This document shows positions 23,180 through 34,571 of a DNA stretch of 64,000 nucleotides, piece by piece. Below the pieces are notes generated by a model, which was given only the letters and a program-made list of their open reading frames with translations, was not told the DNA's origin and ran no database searches. The stretch is taken from assembly GCA_021442155.1 (NCBI GenBank), contig CM038214.1:310589001-310653000 (forward strand), in the 5' to 3' direction. Position 1 is the first letter of the stretch, and every line of letters begins with the position of its first letter. Made by a program: the position numbers and the translations under genes. This DNA comes from Cymbidium sinense (taxonomy: Eukaryota > Streptophyta > Magnoliopsida > Asparagales > Orchidaceae).

Positions 23180-23660
23180 AATCCCAAAAACCCTAACTGA
23201 CCTTGGATCCTGAGCCACAAGCTAAAGCCTAAGAACTGAAAGCTGACCACTGGGCCAGACTGGGCTTGGCCAGGCCATGAGCCACTGATATGGAATCCTG
23301 TAGATCCCAGGCCATGAGCCAGCCAAAGGCCAAACCTGGGTGAAATCTCTGGGCCAGGAGCCTTGGAGTCTGCAGGCCACTGGGCCCACTGTTCAGTCTG
23401 GCTCTGGAGTCCACAGGCTGATCAAAACATGCTGCTGGGACCACTGAATAGGCCACAGTGACCATGGGCCACCAGGCCCCACTGAGATGGCTGGGCCTCA
23501 GGCCAGGCCACACAGGCCAGCCAGGCTGACCTGAGCCCAGCCTGAGCCCTGGGCCACTGAGCACTGAGGCTGAGCCAGAGGCCCTAGCTGAGCAGGCCAC
23601 TGGGCCCTGCTGACAGGCCAGGCCAGAGCCTGAGGCAGGTACAGGAGTCTGAGCTAGTTA
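23180..23660. repeat. G+C-rich variant block 5 (largest, most G+C-rich)
   Basis: CCAGGCCA, CACTGGGCC, GAGCCACTG, CTGAGCCC and GGCCAGCC words dominate. It contains the longest continuous frame of the window (minus strand, 23600-23229, 123 codons). Its Gly/Pro/Ser/Trp composition follows from the repeats and shows no domain. It is the first array sequence after the gap. Confidence 0.75.
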
Positions 23661-24375
23661 GGCATGAGTATAATAAAAAAAACCCCTGTTCTGGATGAGA
23701 ATAATAAGATAAAATAAAACTGGCTTAAACCAATAAATAAAATTAGCTAATAAAAATAAACTAAAATAAAACAGATAAATACCTAAACTAAAGTAAAAAA
23801 AGCTAAATAAAATAAAAACTAAATGTAAAATAAAAATATAATAAACCTAAAATAAAATAAAAACCTAAACCTAAAAAATGAACCTAAAAATAAATAAATA
23901 AAATAAAACCTAAACCCTAAACAAAAAAACTTAAACCTAAAATAAAAATAAAATAAACCTAAACCTAAACTAAAATAAACTAAACTAAAATAAATAAAAC
24001 CAAAACATAAACCCAAACCTAAACTAAAACTAAATAATATAAAATAAACTAAAAATAAATTAACAAATAAAACCTAAAAATGAACCTAAAATAAAAACCT
24101 AAAACCTAAACATAATAAAATTAAATAAACACCTAAAATCTGAGCTTAATAAAATAAAAAGCTAAACCTAAAAATAAAGTTAAATCAAAACTCGAAATAA
24201 AAATAAACTGGACCTCAACTGAAAATAAACTAAAATAAAATACCAAAACTAAGATAAATAAACCTAAGATAAATAAAATTAACTAAATAAAGTAATAATA
24301 AACCTAAATGAGATAAAAAAAATAAAATAAGCTAAAATAAAATAAATAAAATAAACTAAATAAATAAATAAACTA

Positions 24376-24406
24376 GACTTTGGTTTTAATTTTTTTAAAA
24401 AAAACC
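24376..24406 (+). repeat. Junction element J (good copy)
   Basis: ACTTTGGTTTTAATTTTTTT then eight A and CCATAAACC. Gene-tail copy 4 starts about 295 bp downstream. Confidence 0.7.
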
Positions 24407-24671
24407 ATAAACCACGAATTCTAAACCCTAAATCTTAAACCCCAAAAACACCCAGAGCCCTAAACCCTAAACCTTAAACCCTAAAAAGCATAAACCTAAA
24501 ATACTAAACCTAAACCCTAAACCCTACAAACCATAAACCTAAAACTAAATGTTAACCTAAACCTTAGAACACAAACCCACAACCCTAAACTAAACCTAAT
24601 GTAACTAAATAATTTAAAAAATAATCCTAAACCCTAAAACCTAATAAACCAAAACCTAACCTATACCTAAG

Positions 24672-25148
24672 AATGGCGAGAACTTTGATGGCGGGAACAT
24701 CACCGTCAGCAGCTCATTAGATCTGGCGATGGAGGTGAAGGTAGAGCGGCGATTATCACGGTGGTGGTGGGGGATCTAGAGTGTGGTGGATATGGAGGTG
24801 GTGGTGAGCGTGGTGGTTACGGAGGCGAGAGGAGAACTGGATGTTATAGTTGTGGTGGTGGTGGAGGGAGAGATCAAGGATATGATGGTGGATCCTACTA
24901 CTCGAGAGGTCGGGGTGGTTTTGATGGAACTGGAGAAACTAAAGAATAGCTGATCTGATCTACTGCTTATGGAATTGTGTCTTTATAGTAAAGACAATTC
25001 TAGTTAGCTAGGTGTTTTGATTTGGTCTATGCGTGCTCATTTTTTGATCTATGTCATTGCTTGTGTCTTAGAAAACTTGGTGCGTTACTTGGTTGATGAA
25101 TTATAAAAGAAGAAATGTTGAATCTGAATTTGTTCTCTATTAAAAAAA
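24672..25148 (+). pseudogene. Glycine-rich RNA-binding protein gene tail, copy 4 (reference copy)
   Basis: The module begins abruptly after CCTAAG with AATGGCGAGAACTTTGATGG and AACATCACCGTCAGC: codons for N-G-x-N-x-D-G-x-N-I-T-V, the last strand of an RRM as in plant GR-RBPs (ELDGRNITVNEAQSR). A 3-nt slip later, a frame from 24761 to 24949 reads GGYGGGGERGGYGGERRTG, then YDGGSYYSRGRGGFDG. The natural ending GSDGNWRN-stop is frame-shifted to FDGTGETKE-stop. About 195 bp of 3'UTR follow (GGAATTGTGTCTTTATAGTA, TGTGTCTTAGAAAACTTGG, TTACTTGGTTGATGAA, GAAGAAATGTTGAATCTGAA). The module ends in CTATTAAAAAAA. The RNP-1/RNP-2 part of the RRM, introns and promoter are absent. In intact genes this family binds RNA in post-transcriptional regulation. 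Confidence 0.9.
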
Positions 25149-25310
25149 CCTAAAAACCCAAAACCCTAAACTAAAACCTGAACCCTAAACCTAAAACCTA
25201 AACCCTAAACCCTAAACCATAAAATCATAAACCTTAAACCCTAAACACTAAAACCTAAGTCTTAAACCCTAAACCCCAAACCTTAAAACCCTAAACCACA
25301 AGCCAAAACC
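25148..25310. repeat. CCCTAAA-rich patch after gene tail 4
   Basis: Near-tandem ACCCTAAACC and CCTTAAACCC words. This is the most telomere-like DNA of the unit, grading rightward into AATAAA-rich filler. Equivalent patches follow the other gene-tail copies. Confidence 0.7.
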
Positions 25311-26113
25311 ATAAATCTAAATGCTAAACACTAAAGTCTAAAAAAGCTAAAACCTAAACCTAAACTAAATAATACCTAAAAAATAAATAAGAAAATCTAA
25401 ACCAAAATAAAATAAAAAAACTAAAACCTAAACTAAACCTAAACTAATAAAATAAAATAAAATAAAAAATAAAACTAAACTAAATAAAATAAATAAAAAA
25501 ACTTAAACTAAACTAAAAAATAAAGCGATCTAAAATTAAAAACTTAAATAAAATAAAACAAACATAAAATTAACCTAAAATAAAATTAAATAAAACCCTA
25601 AACTTAAATAATAAACCTAAAAATAAAACCTGAAATAAATAAAAAAATTAAAACCTAAACCCTAAAAAAAACCTAAACCTAAATAAATAAAATAAAATAA
25701 ACATAAACTGGACTAAAATAAACTAAAATAAAATAAATAAAACCTGACATAAACTAAATTAAGCTAAAATAAACCATAAACTAAATAAAATAAAATAAAC
25801 TAAAAATAAACCTAAAACTAAACTAAAAAAACCTAAAATAAACTTAAAACCTAAACTAAAAAAAAATAAATAAAAACTAAACCTAAATCTAAAAATAAAA
25901 AAATAAAACCTAAACCTAAAAATAATAAAATAAAATAAAACAAAATAAACATAAACTAAACTTAACCTAAAAATAAACTAAAATTAAAACTAACTAAAAT
26001 AAATAAACCTAAAATAAATAAATAAATAAATAAAATGAAAAATAAACCTAAATAAATAAAATAAAAATGGACTAAAATAAATTAAACATAAACTAAACTA
26101 AAATAAACTAAAC

Positions 26114-26142
26114 TACTGTTTGCTTGATTGTTTTTTTAAAAG
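26114..26142 (+). repeat. Junction element J
   Basis: TACTGTTTGCTTGATTGTTT then a T-run and AAAAGA; the G+C-rich block follows directly. Confidence 0.65.
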
Positions 26143-26450
26143 ACCACTAAACTAGACTACCATCCATAATCCTACCACTAAACCAAACTAGCTACCCTGA
26201 GCCTACTGCCCTACCTGCATATGACCCTAGGCCCTAGGCCTAAACCAAAACCATGAACTGGGACTGACCCAGGCCAACTACATGTCCTAAAACTGGACCT
26301 TAAAACCTAAACTGACCATAGGCCAGAGCCTGAGCACTAGGCCACTGGGCTAACCCTAAACCCTATCCAGATCCTAATAATGGGACCACCCTAGGCCCTA
26401 CCACTGAGCCAACCATACCACTAATAACACCTGAGCCTAAATTAAATTAA
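26140..26450. repeat. G+C-rich variant block 6
   Basis: CCCTAGGCCCTAGGCC, CACTGGGC, GAGCCTAC and CCCAGGCC words for about 300 bp after a junction element, fading into AATAAA filler. Confidence 0.75.
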
Positions 26451-27042
26451 ACCTAAAAAGATAAAAAAACATAAATAATAAAATAATAAAATAAAATAAA
26501 ACCTAAACTAAAACCATAACCTAAATTAAACAAAAAATTAAAATAAACTTAAGAATAAAAAACTGAAATAAAATAAAAACTAAACAAACAATAAAAATAA
26601 AATAAACCTAAAATAAAATAAATTAAAAACTAAATGAAAACTAAAAAAAAAAAAAAAAATAAACCATAAAATTAAAATAAACCCTAAAGCTGAAAACCTA
26701 AACCTAAAATAAAATAAAATAAACAAAATAAAATAAACTAAACCTAAACTAAAATAAACTAAACTAACATAAATAAAACCTAAACCTAAACTAAATAAGA
26801 TAAAATAAACTAAAAATAAAATAAAAATAAAACATAAAAATAAACCTAAAATAAAAAATTTGAAACCTAAACCTAAAAATTAAAATAAAACATAAAATAA
26901 ACTAAAATAAAAAACTTAAACTAAAATAAATAAACTTAAAATATATAAATAAACTAAATAAAAATAAAAAATAAATCTAAGTAAAAGTAAGAAAATAAAA
27001 TAAACTAAAATAAATAATATATAAACTAAATAAACATAAACT

Positions 27043-27071
27043 TACTGGTTTACATAATTTTAAAAAAAAAA
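27043..27071 (+). repeat. Junction element J (good copy)
   Basis: TACTGGTTTACATAATTTTA followed by nine more A, then CCATAAACCCTAAATCC. Gene tail 5 begins about 205 bp downstream. Confidence 0.7.
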
Positions 27072-27247
27072 CCATAAACCCTAAATCCTAAACTCTAAAC
27101 CCTAAACCCCAAACCTACAACCCTAAACCCTAAACCTTAAACCTTAAAAAACCCAAACCCTAAACCTAAACAACTAAAAAAGTAACTAAATAAATTAAAA
27201 AATAAACTCTAAAACCTAATAAACTAAACCTAAACCTAAACCCTAAG

Positions 27248-27722
27248 AATGGGAAGAACCTTAACGGCAGGACCATCATCATCAACTAGGCTCAATCTAG
27301 ATGCGGCGGTGGTGGAGGCTACAATTATCCGATGGTGGTGGGGCTAGAATCTTTGGTGTATATGGAGGTTTTGGTCAGAGCAGTGGTGATTATGGAGGCG
27401 GGAGGATTGACGGAGGTTACAGCCGTGGTGGTGGTAGAGGGAGAAATCAGAGATATGATGCTGGATCCTACTACTCGATAGGCTGGGGTGGTTCTAATGA
27501 AAACTGGAAAAATTGAAGATGGCATGATCAAATCTACTGCTTATGGAATTGTGTCTTTATAGTAGAGACAATTCTCGTTAGCTAGTGTTTTGATTTGGTC
27601 TATGTGTGCTCATTTTTTATTTATGTCGTCGCTTGTGTCTTAGAAAACTTGGTGTGTTACTTGGTTGATGAAATCGAAATGATGAAATATTGAATCTGAA
27701 TTTGCTCTTGATTAAAGAAAAA
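27248..27722 (+). pseudogene. Glycine-rich RNA-binding protein gene tail, copy 5
   Basis: AATGGGAAGAACCTTAACGG, ACCATCATCATCAAC and GCTCAATCTAGA match N-G-K-N-L-N-G-R-T-I-I-I-N-(E)-A-Q-S-R. The Glu codon is TAG, a stop. The frame ending at 27516 reads GGFGQSSGDYGGGRIDGGYS, then RGGGRGRNQRYDAGSYYS, and ends GGSNENWKN-stop. This is nearly the native GR-RBP C-terminus (SDGNWRN). Intact C-terminal codons with a broken RRM end fit a pseudogene fragment. The 3'UTR and ATTAAAGAAAAA tail follow. Confidence 0.88.
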
Positions 27723-28656
27723 CCAAAACCCCTAAACCTTAAACTAAAACCTGAACCCTAAACCTAAAACATAAAACCTAAACCCTAAACCCTAATCCCT
27801 AAACCCTAAAAATCATAAACCCTAAGCCCTAAACCGTAAACCTTGAACCTAAACCCAACTAAACCTAAACCACAATAACTTAAGACCCAAACCACAAACT
27901 ATAAACCTAAATGCTTAACCAAACCCTAAAAAGCTAAAATCCTAAACCTAAACTAAATAATACCTAAAAATAAAATAAATAAGAAAACCTAAACCAAAAT
28001 AAAATAAAAAATTAAAATAAAATAAAAAATTAAAATAAAATAAAAACCTAAACTAAAACCTAAACCTAAACCTAAAAAAATAAAAAATAAAAAATATAGA
28101 CTAAACTGAACTAAAATAAATGAAAACCTAAATAAACTAAAAAAAATAAACCTGAAATTAAAAAACCTAAATAAATAAAAACTAAACATAAAATTAACCT
28201 AAAATAGATTAAATTAAAACTAAATAAAAAAACAAAACTAAAAAAACTTAAAGAATAAAAAATAAAGAAAATCTAAACCCACTACAAAGCCTAAACTAAA
28301 CCTAAACCTAATTAAACTAAACCTAAACCCTAAAATAAATAAAATAAAATAAACTAAAATAATAACCAAACTAAAAACTTAAAATAAACTAAAATAAAAC
28401 CTAAAATTAAACCTAAAAATAAAATAAAACTTAAAATAGAAAATTAAAACCTAAACCTAAAAAAATAAAATAAAAAATAAACAAAAAAATAAACATAAAC
28501 CTAAAAATAAAATAAAAAACCTAAACTTAAATAAATAAACCTAAAATAATAAACTAAACTAAATAAAAATAAAAAATAAATCTAAATAAAAATTAAAATT
28601 AAAATAAACTAAAATAAATAAAAAAATAAACTAAATAAATAAAATAAACATAAACC

Positions 28657-28690
28657 TATAGGTTTACTTAATTTTTTTTTCAAAAAAAAA
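28657..28690 (+). repeat. Junction element J (best hairpin)
   Basis: ATAGGTTTACTTAA, then nine T, one C and nine A. The T9/A9 arms could pair as a short hairpin. A telomere-like patch and a G+C-rich block follow. Confidence 0.75.
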
Positions 28691-28739
28691 CTTTAACCCT
28701 TAAAGCTTAAACCATAAACCCTAAATCCTAAACCCTAAC

Positions 28740-28915
28740 CCTAATCTAGGCCTTAAACCCTAGGCCATACCTACAACACCTAGATCCTAAACTCAACCCT
28801 AGGCCACCCTGAGCCCTAGGCCTAAGGCACTGCCAACCCTAAAGTGACTGACTCTAAGCTGAAACCCTGAGCCCTAGCCCACCCTAGCTGAGCCACTGAG
28901 CCCTAAACCACTAAA
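28740..28915. repeat. G+C-rich variant block 7
   Basis: CCCTAGGCC, ACCCTGAGCCCTAGGCC and GAGCCACTGAGCCC words mixed with true CCCTAAACC, so both word types sit side by side. Confidence 0.7.
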
Positions 28916-29538
28916 CTTTAAACCATAAAACTTAAAATTAAACCAAAACCTAAACTAAATTAAACTAAAATGAAATAAATAAAAAACACTTAAAGCTAAA
29001 TAATAAAATAAAACCTAAACTAAATTTAGAACAAGTAAAATAAAATAAAGTAATAAAATAAACTAGATAAAATAAATATAAACCTAAATTAAATAAAATA
29101 AACCTAAGAATAAAACATAAATAAAATAAAACTAAACATAAAGTAAATAAATAAATACATAAAATAAAATAAAATGAAACTAAATAAAAAACCAAACCTA
29201 AAAATAAACTTTAAAATAAAAGAAGAAATAAAACCTAAACCCTAATAAAAAAACCTAAATACAAAATAAAAATAAAATAAACAAAATAAAATAAACCAAT
29301 TCCTAAACCTAAACTGAATAAGATAAAATAAACTAAAAATAAAACTAAAAATAAACCTAAAATAACAACCTAAAACCCAAACCTAAACCTAAACAAAAAA
29401 AACTAAAATAAAAATCCTAAACTAAAATAAATAAACCTATAATAAATAAATTGAACTAAATAAAAAAAATAAACTTAAATAAAAATAAAAAATAAAAAAA
29501 ACTAAAATAAATAATAAATAAACTAAATAAACATAAAC

Positions 29539-29560
29539 TTACCGAGCTTTTTTTTTAAAA
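29539..29560 (+). repeat. Junction element J (short)
   Basis: TTACCGAGC then nine T, four A and CCATAAACCC. Gene tail 6 begins about 280 bp downstream. Confidence 0.6.
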
Positions 29561-29817
29561 CCATAAACCCTAAATCCTAATCCTTAACCTAAAACCTACC
29601 TCAACCACATGCCCTAAACCCACAAAACCCTAAATCCTAAAAAAGCCCTAACCCTAAACCCTAAACCCTAAAAGCATAAACCCACAAAACCCAAAACTAA
29701 TCACAACCTAAACCCTAAACCAACCCAAACTGAACCTAAACTTAAAGTAACTAAATAATTAAAAATAAACCTAAACCCTAAAACCTAATAAACCTAAACC
29801 TAAACCTAAACCCTAAG

Positions 29818-30284
29818 AATGGGCATAACCTCCACGGTTGGAACATCATCGTCAACTAGGCTCAGTTTAGATCTGGCGGTGGAGGCGAAGGTGGAGGCGA
29901 CAATCTTCATAGTGGTGGTGGGGATCCGGAGAGTGGTGGATATAGAGGTGGTGGTCAGGAGAGTGGTGGTTTTGGAGGCGGAGGAGTGATAGAGGTTCTG
30001 GTAGTGGTAGTGGCGAGGAGAGATCAAGGTTATGATGGTGGATCACCTTGAGAGGTGAGGTGGTTCTGGCGGAAAATAGAAGAATGTTCGATCCGATCTA
30101 CTACTTATGGAAGAGTCTTTACAGTAGAGATGGTTCTAGTTAGCTAAGGTTTTTGATTTGGTTTATGAGTGCTCATTTTTTATTTATGTCATTGCTTATG
30201 ACATAGAGATCTTGGTGTGTTGCTCGATTGATGAAATCGAAAAAAAGAAATGTTGAATCTAAATTTGTTCTCTGTTAAGAAAAA
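29818..30284 (+). pseudogene. Glycine-rich RNA-binding protein gene tail, copy 6
   Basis: AATGGGCATAACCTCCACGG, AACATCATCGTCAAC and GCTCAGTTTAGATCTGGCGG keep the RRM end, with TAG in the Glu position again. The glycine-rich part shows GGTGGATATAGAGGTGGTGG and GTGGTTTTGGAGGCGG, but a deletion near 29990-30060 removes the SYYSRG codons. The 3'UTR from about 30085 is well kept and ends GTTAAGAAAAA. Confidence 0.85.
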
Positions 30285-31186
30285 CCAAAACCCTAAACCT
30301 ACAAACTAAAAAACTAAAACCTAAAACCTAACCACAAACCTAAACCCTAAACCCTAAACCCTAAACTCTAAACATAAACCACACCCACAAAACCCTAAAC
30401 CCCAAACCTAAACTCTAAAACCTAAACCCACAAACCCAAACCAAAACTTAAAACCCAAAACCTAAATCTTAAAATCCTACCAAATGTTAAACCAAAACAC
30501 TAAAAGCTAAAACCTAAACTAAACTAAATAAAACCAAAAGAATAAATAAGAACTAAACCAAGATAAAATACAATAAAACATAAAGAAATTAAAACTAAAC
30601 TAAAACTAAGCCTACTAAAAGAGAAAGAAAATAAAATATAAATTAAAATAAAATAAATAAAACCTAAACTATTAATAAATAAAATAAAAAAAAATCTAAA
30701 AATAAATAAAACTAAAAAATAATAAAATAAATAACCTAATAAATAAAATAAAAAAAATAAACCTAAAATAAAATAAAAAATAAATAAAATAAAACCTAAA
30801 CCCTAAACTAAAAGAGACCTAAACCTAAAAATAAACAAAATAAAATAAACATAAACCTAAACTAAAATAAATAAACCCTAAACCTAAACCTAAACCCTAA
30901 ATAAAATAAAATAAAATAAACTAAAATAAACCTAAACCTAAACTAAAAATAAAAAATTAATTTAAAATAAAAACCTAAACTAAAAATAAAATAAAACCTA
31001 AACTAACTTAAAAAAATACAATAAAATAAAATAAAAAATAAAATAAAACTAAAAAATAAATTGAAACCTAAACCTTAACTAAAACTAAATAAAAGACCTA
31101 AAATAAATAATGACCTAAAATAAAATATAAACTAAAAATAAAAAATAAAATAAAATAAAATAAATAAAATAGACTAAATAAACTAA

Positions 31187-31217
31187 ACTCTTGGTTTGCT
31201 TAATTTTTTTTGAAAAG
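31187..31217 (+). repeat. Junction element J (good copy)
   Basis: ACTCTTGGTTTGCTTAATTT, more T, then GAAAAGGCC. Followed by a G+C-rich block. Confidence 0.7.
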
Positions 31218-31224
31218 GCCAAAA

Positions 31225-31510
31225 CCCTAACCCTAAATTCTACCCCAAATCCTAAGCTACTAAACCACTGAATCTAAAATGCTAAACTGAGCAGTGACCT
31301 AAACTCAAAACCTCTGATCTGATCCCACCCTGATTAAACCATATCCTAGTAACTGGCCCTAAACTCTGAGCCTAACTGATATCCTCCCTACCACTAAATC
31401 TAAATCACCTAAACCCCAGGCCACTGGGCTACACCTGCAGCCACTAACTGATCTAATAACCACTAATCCTAACTGGGTTCTAAAAACTAACCCTGACCTC
31501 CTAAAACCTA
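31225..31510. repeat. G+C-rich variant block 8
   Basis: CCAGGCCACTGGGC, CTGAGCC, CTGATC and CCTAAACCCC words. Less extreme than block 5. Confidence 0.65.
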
Positions 31511-32070
31511 AACCTAAACTATTAATCCAAAAAATAAATAAATATAAAAATAAATAAATATAAACCTAAAAAACTGAGACTTAAATAAATAAACTATAAA
31601 AATAAATTAAAATAAATAAATAAAACATAATTAAATAAAATATTAACTAAATAAAAACTAAACCTAAAATATAAACCTTAAAAAAATTAAAAATAAATAA
31701 AAAAATATAACCTAAACCCTAAACTAAAAAAAAACTTGAATCTAAAATAAAAATAAAATAAACAAAATAAAACAAACCTAAACCTAAACCTAAACTAAAT
31801 AAAATAAAATAAACTAAAAATAAACTAAAAAATAAAACCTAAAGAAAAACCTAAAATAAAAACCTAAAATCTAAACTTAAAAAAATAAAATAAAAACCTA
31901 AACCTAAACTTGAAAATAAACAAAATAAAAAAGCTAAGCTAAAATAAATAAACCTAAAATAAATAATATAAACTAAATAAAAATAGAAAACAAACCTATA
32001 TAATAGAAAAAAATAAAATAAACTAAAATAAATAATAAATAATAAATAATATAAATAAACTAAGTATATA

Positions 32071-32095
32071 AATTCGGTTTGTAATTTAAAAAATA
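32071..32095 (+). repeat. Junction element J
   Basis: AATTCGGTTTGTAATTTAAA then A-rich, with AAACCCTAATCC downstream. Confidence 0.55.
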
Positions 32096-32104
32096 TAAAC
32101 CCTA

Positions 32105-32270
32105 ATCCTACTTTAACCCAACCTAGGCCCATGAGCCTACCCACCCTTCCCAAACCTACCCTAAATAACCAAACCCTAACTGAGCCTAAAATAGCCTAAA
32201 CCCTAACCAAACTGAGCCCTACCAGGCCATACCCTGATCTTGGGCCCTGGGCCCCCCTTATGAACCTAAA
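32105..32270. repeat. G+C-rich variant block 9
   Basis: CCTAGGCCC, GAGCCTACC and TTGGGCCCTGGGCCCC words after a junction element. Confidence 0.65.
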
Positions 32271-32869
32271 TATAAAACCTAAACTGACTAGACTAAAATA
32301 AATATTAAACCTAAACCTAAAGATAAACTAATAAAATAAATAAAACATATAAAAAATAAATAAATCTGTTAAAAAACCTAAATATTAAATGTAATAAACA
32401 AAGTAAAATAAAATAAAATAAAAAACTAAATAAGCCAAAACATAAAATAAAACTTAAAATAAAACCTAAAAAAATAAAAAAATAAAACCCTACTAAAATA
32501 AACCCAAAAATTAAAATAATAAAACAAAATAAATTAACTAAAAAGAAATAATAAAATAAACTACCAAAACAAAACCTAAACTAAATAAAATAAATAAACT
32601 AAAATTAACTAAACTAAAAAAACCTAAAATAAACTAAATAAACCTAAAATCTACTAAAGAATAAAATAAAATCTAAAATAAAACCAAAATAAAAAAAATA
32701 AAACCTAAACTAAATAATATAAATAAAACTAAACTAAAATAAACATAAAATACTAAACCTAAAAACTAAACTAAACTAAATTAATAAAAAAAAAATACAA
32801 AATAAAATAAATAAATAAATAAAATAAAATAAATTCAAATAAATATAAATAAACTAAAATAAACTAAAC

Positions 32870-32900
32870 CTATCTTTTTTATTTTTAAAAAAAAAAAAAA
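32870..32900 (+). repeat. Junction element J
   Basis: TATCTTTTTTATTTTT followed by about 15 A and CCACTAAATC. Gene tail 7 begins about 250 bp downstream. Confidence 0.55.
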
Positions 32901-33121
32901 ACCACTAAATCTTAAATCTTAACCTAACCTAAAACTAACCCTAAACTAAACTAAATCTTAACCTATAAAACAAACCCATAACCATACCTAAACTCCTAAA
33001 CCCACACAAACTACCTAACCACTAAACTAAAAATTACTAAACCTTAAACCTAAAACCACTTACCCTAAACCCTAAAGCCTGATCCCTAAAACCAAAACCT
33101 AAACACTAAATACCATAAACC

Positions 33122-33545
33122 TAGGCTGAGACCTTGACAACATGAACATCATGGGTTAAGGCTTTAGATCTGAGGTGGTTATCATAGTGGTGGTGGGGAT
33201 ATAGAGGTTGTGTTCGGAGCAGTGGTGTTTATGAAGGCGGGAGGAGAGATGGAGGTTATAGTTGTGGTGGTGGTGGAGGAGAATCAAAGATGATGGGATC
33301 AGCTAGTGAGAGGCGTCATCGATGGGAATTGGAGAAACTAAATAACGGTCTATCTAATTAGCTGCTTATGGAATTGTGTCTTTATAGTAGAGACGGTTCT
33401 ACTTATCTAGTGATTTTTATTTGCTCTATGGGTGCTCATTTTTTATCTTTGTCATCGCTTGTGTCTTAGAGAACTTGATGTGCTACTTGGTTGATGAAAT
33501 TGAAAAGAAGAAATGTTGAATCTAAATTTATTCTCTACTAAAAAA
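33122..33545 (+). pseudogene. Glycine-rich RNA-binding protein gene tail, copy 7
   Basis: The RRM end is worn (GAGACCTTGACAACATGAAC, ATCATGGGTTAAGGC). The glycine-rich part has GGTGGTGGGGATATAGAGG and GTTATAGTTGTGGTGGTGG, like copy 4. ATGGGAATTGGAGAAACTAA (D-G-N-W-R-N-stop) survives at the coding end. The 3'UTR with TTATGGAATTGTGTCTTTAT and the tail CTACTAAAAAA close it. Confidence 0.82.
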
Positions 33546-34341
33546 CCTTTAAAATAAACCCTAAAACTTAAACCCTAAAAAACCTAAACCCTAAAACCTA
33601 AACCTAAACCCCAAAAACCTAAACCTAAACCTAAATAAACCTAAACCCAAAAAAAAGCTAAAACTACTAAACTAAATAAAACCAAAATAAAATAAATCAA
33701 AAAACTAAACCAAAATAAATAAAATAAAATAAAACTAAAACTTTAACCTAAACTTACCATAAACCCAAACCTAAAGAAAATAAAATAAAAATAAAACTAA
33801 AAATAAAATAAATAATAGCTAATCTAACTAAAATTAAAAAATAAATAAAACTAAACCTAAAATAAAATAAAATAAAAGAAAAACTAAATAAAACATAAAA
33901 TAAATAAAAAATTAAAAAATCTAAACTAAAAAAACTAAACTAAATAAAATAAAATGAATAAAATAAAATAAACATAAAACATAAATTAAAATAAACTAAA
34001 ATAAAATAAATAAAACTAATACAATAAACTAAACTAAACTAAACTAAATAAAATGAAAACTAAAATAAACCTAAACCTAAACTAAAAATAAAACCTAAAA
34101 TACATAAAATAAAAACCTAAAACCTAAACCTAAAAATAAAATAAAACCTAAACTAAACTAAAATAAAAAAAATAAAACATAAATAAATAAAATAAAAATA
34201 AAACTCACTAAAAATAATTGACCTAAAATAATAAAATAAAAAAAAATAAATAAATAAAATAAAATAAACTAAAATAAATAAAAAATAAAAATAAAATAAA
34301 TAAAAAAATAAAATACTAATAAATAATAATAAAATAAACAA

Positions 34342-34366
34342 ACTGGTTTCTTATTTAAAAAAAAAC
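34342..34366 (+). repeat. Junction element J
   Basis: AACTGGTTTCTTATTTAAAA then A-run. Gene tail 8 begins about 230 bp downstream. Confidence 0.6.
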
Positions 34367-34571
34367 TAAATCTTAAATCTGAAGCCCAATCCTAACTAAC
34401 CCTAAACTACCCTAACCTACATAAACCCACTAAACCACTAAACCTAACCACTACTAAACCACAACCATAAACCTACCCAAACCTAAACCCTACCTAAACC
34501 TAAACCCTAAACCTAATCCTAAGAAAACCTAAAAACTAAATCCTAAACCAACCCTAAACCTAAACTAACCC

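Noticed and set aside
23030..23250. Frames crossing the N-run
   Set aside because: They are artefacts of reading through the assembly gap.
23229..23600. The longest frame of the window, 123 codons on the minus strand
   Set aside because: It lies entirely in a G+C-rich repeat block, is Gly/Pro/Ser/Trp-rich from repeated CTGGGCC words, and is not conserved in the other G+C-rich blocks.
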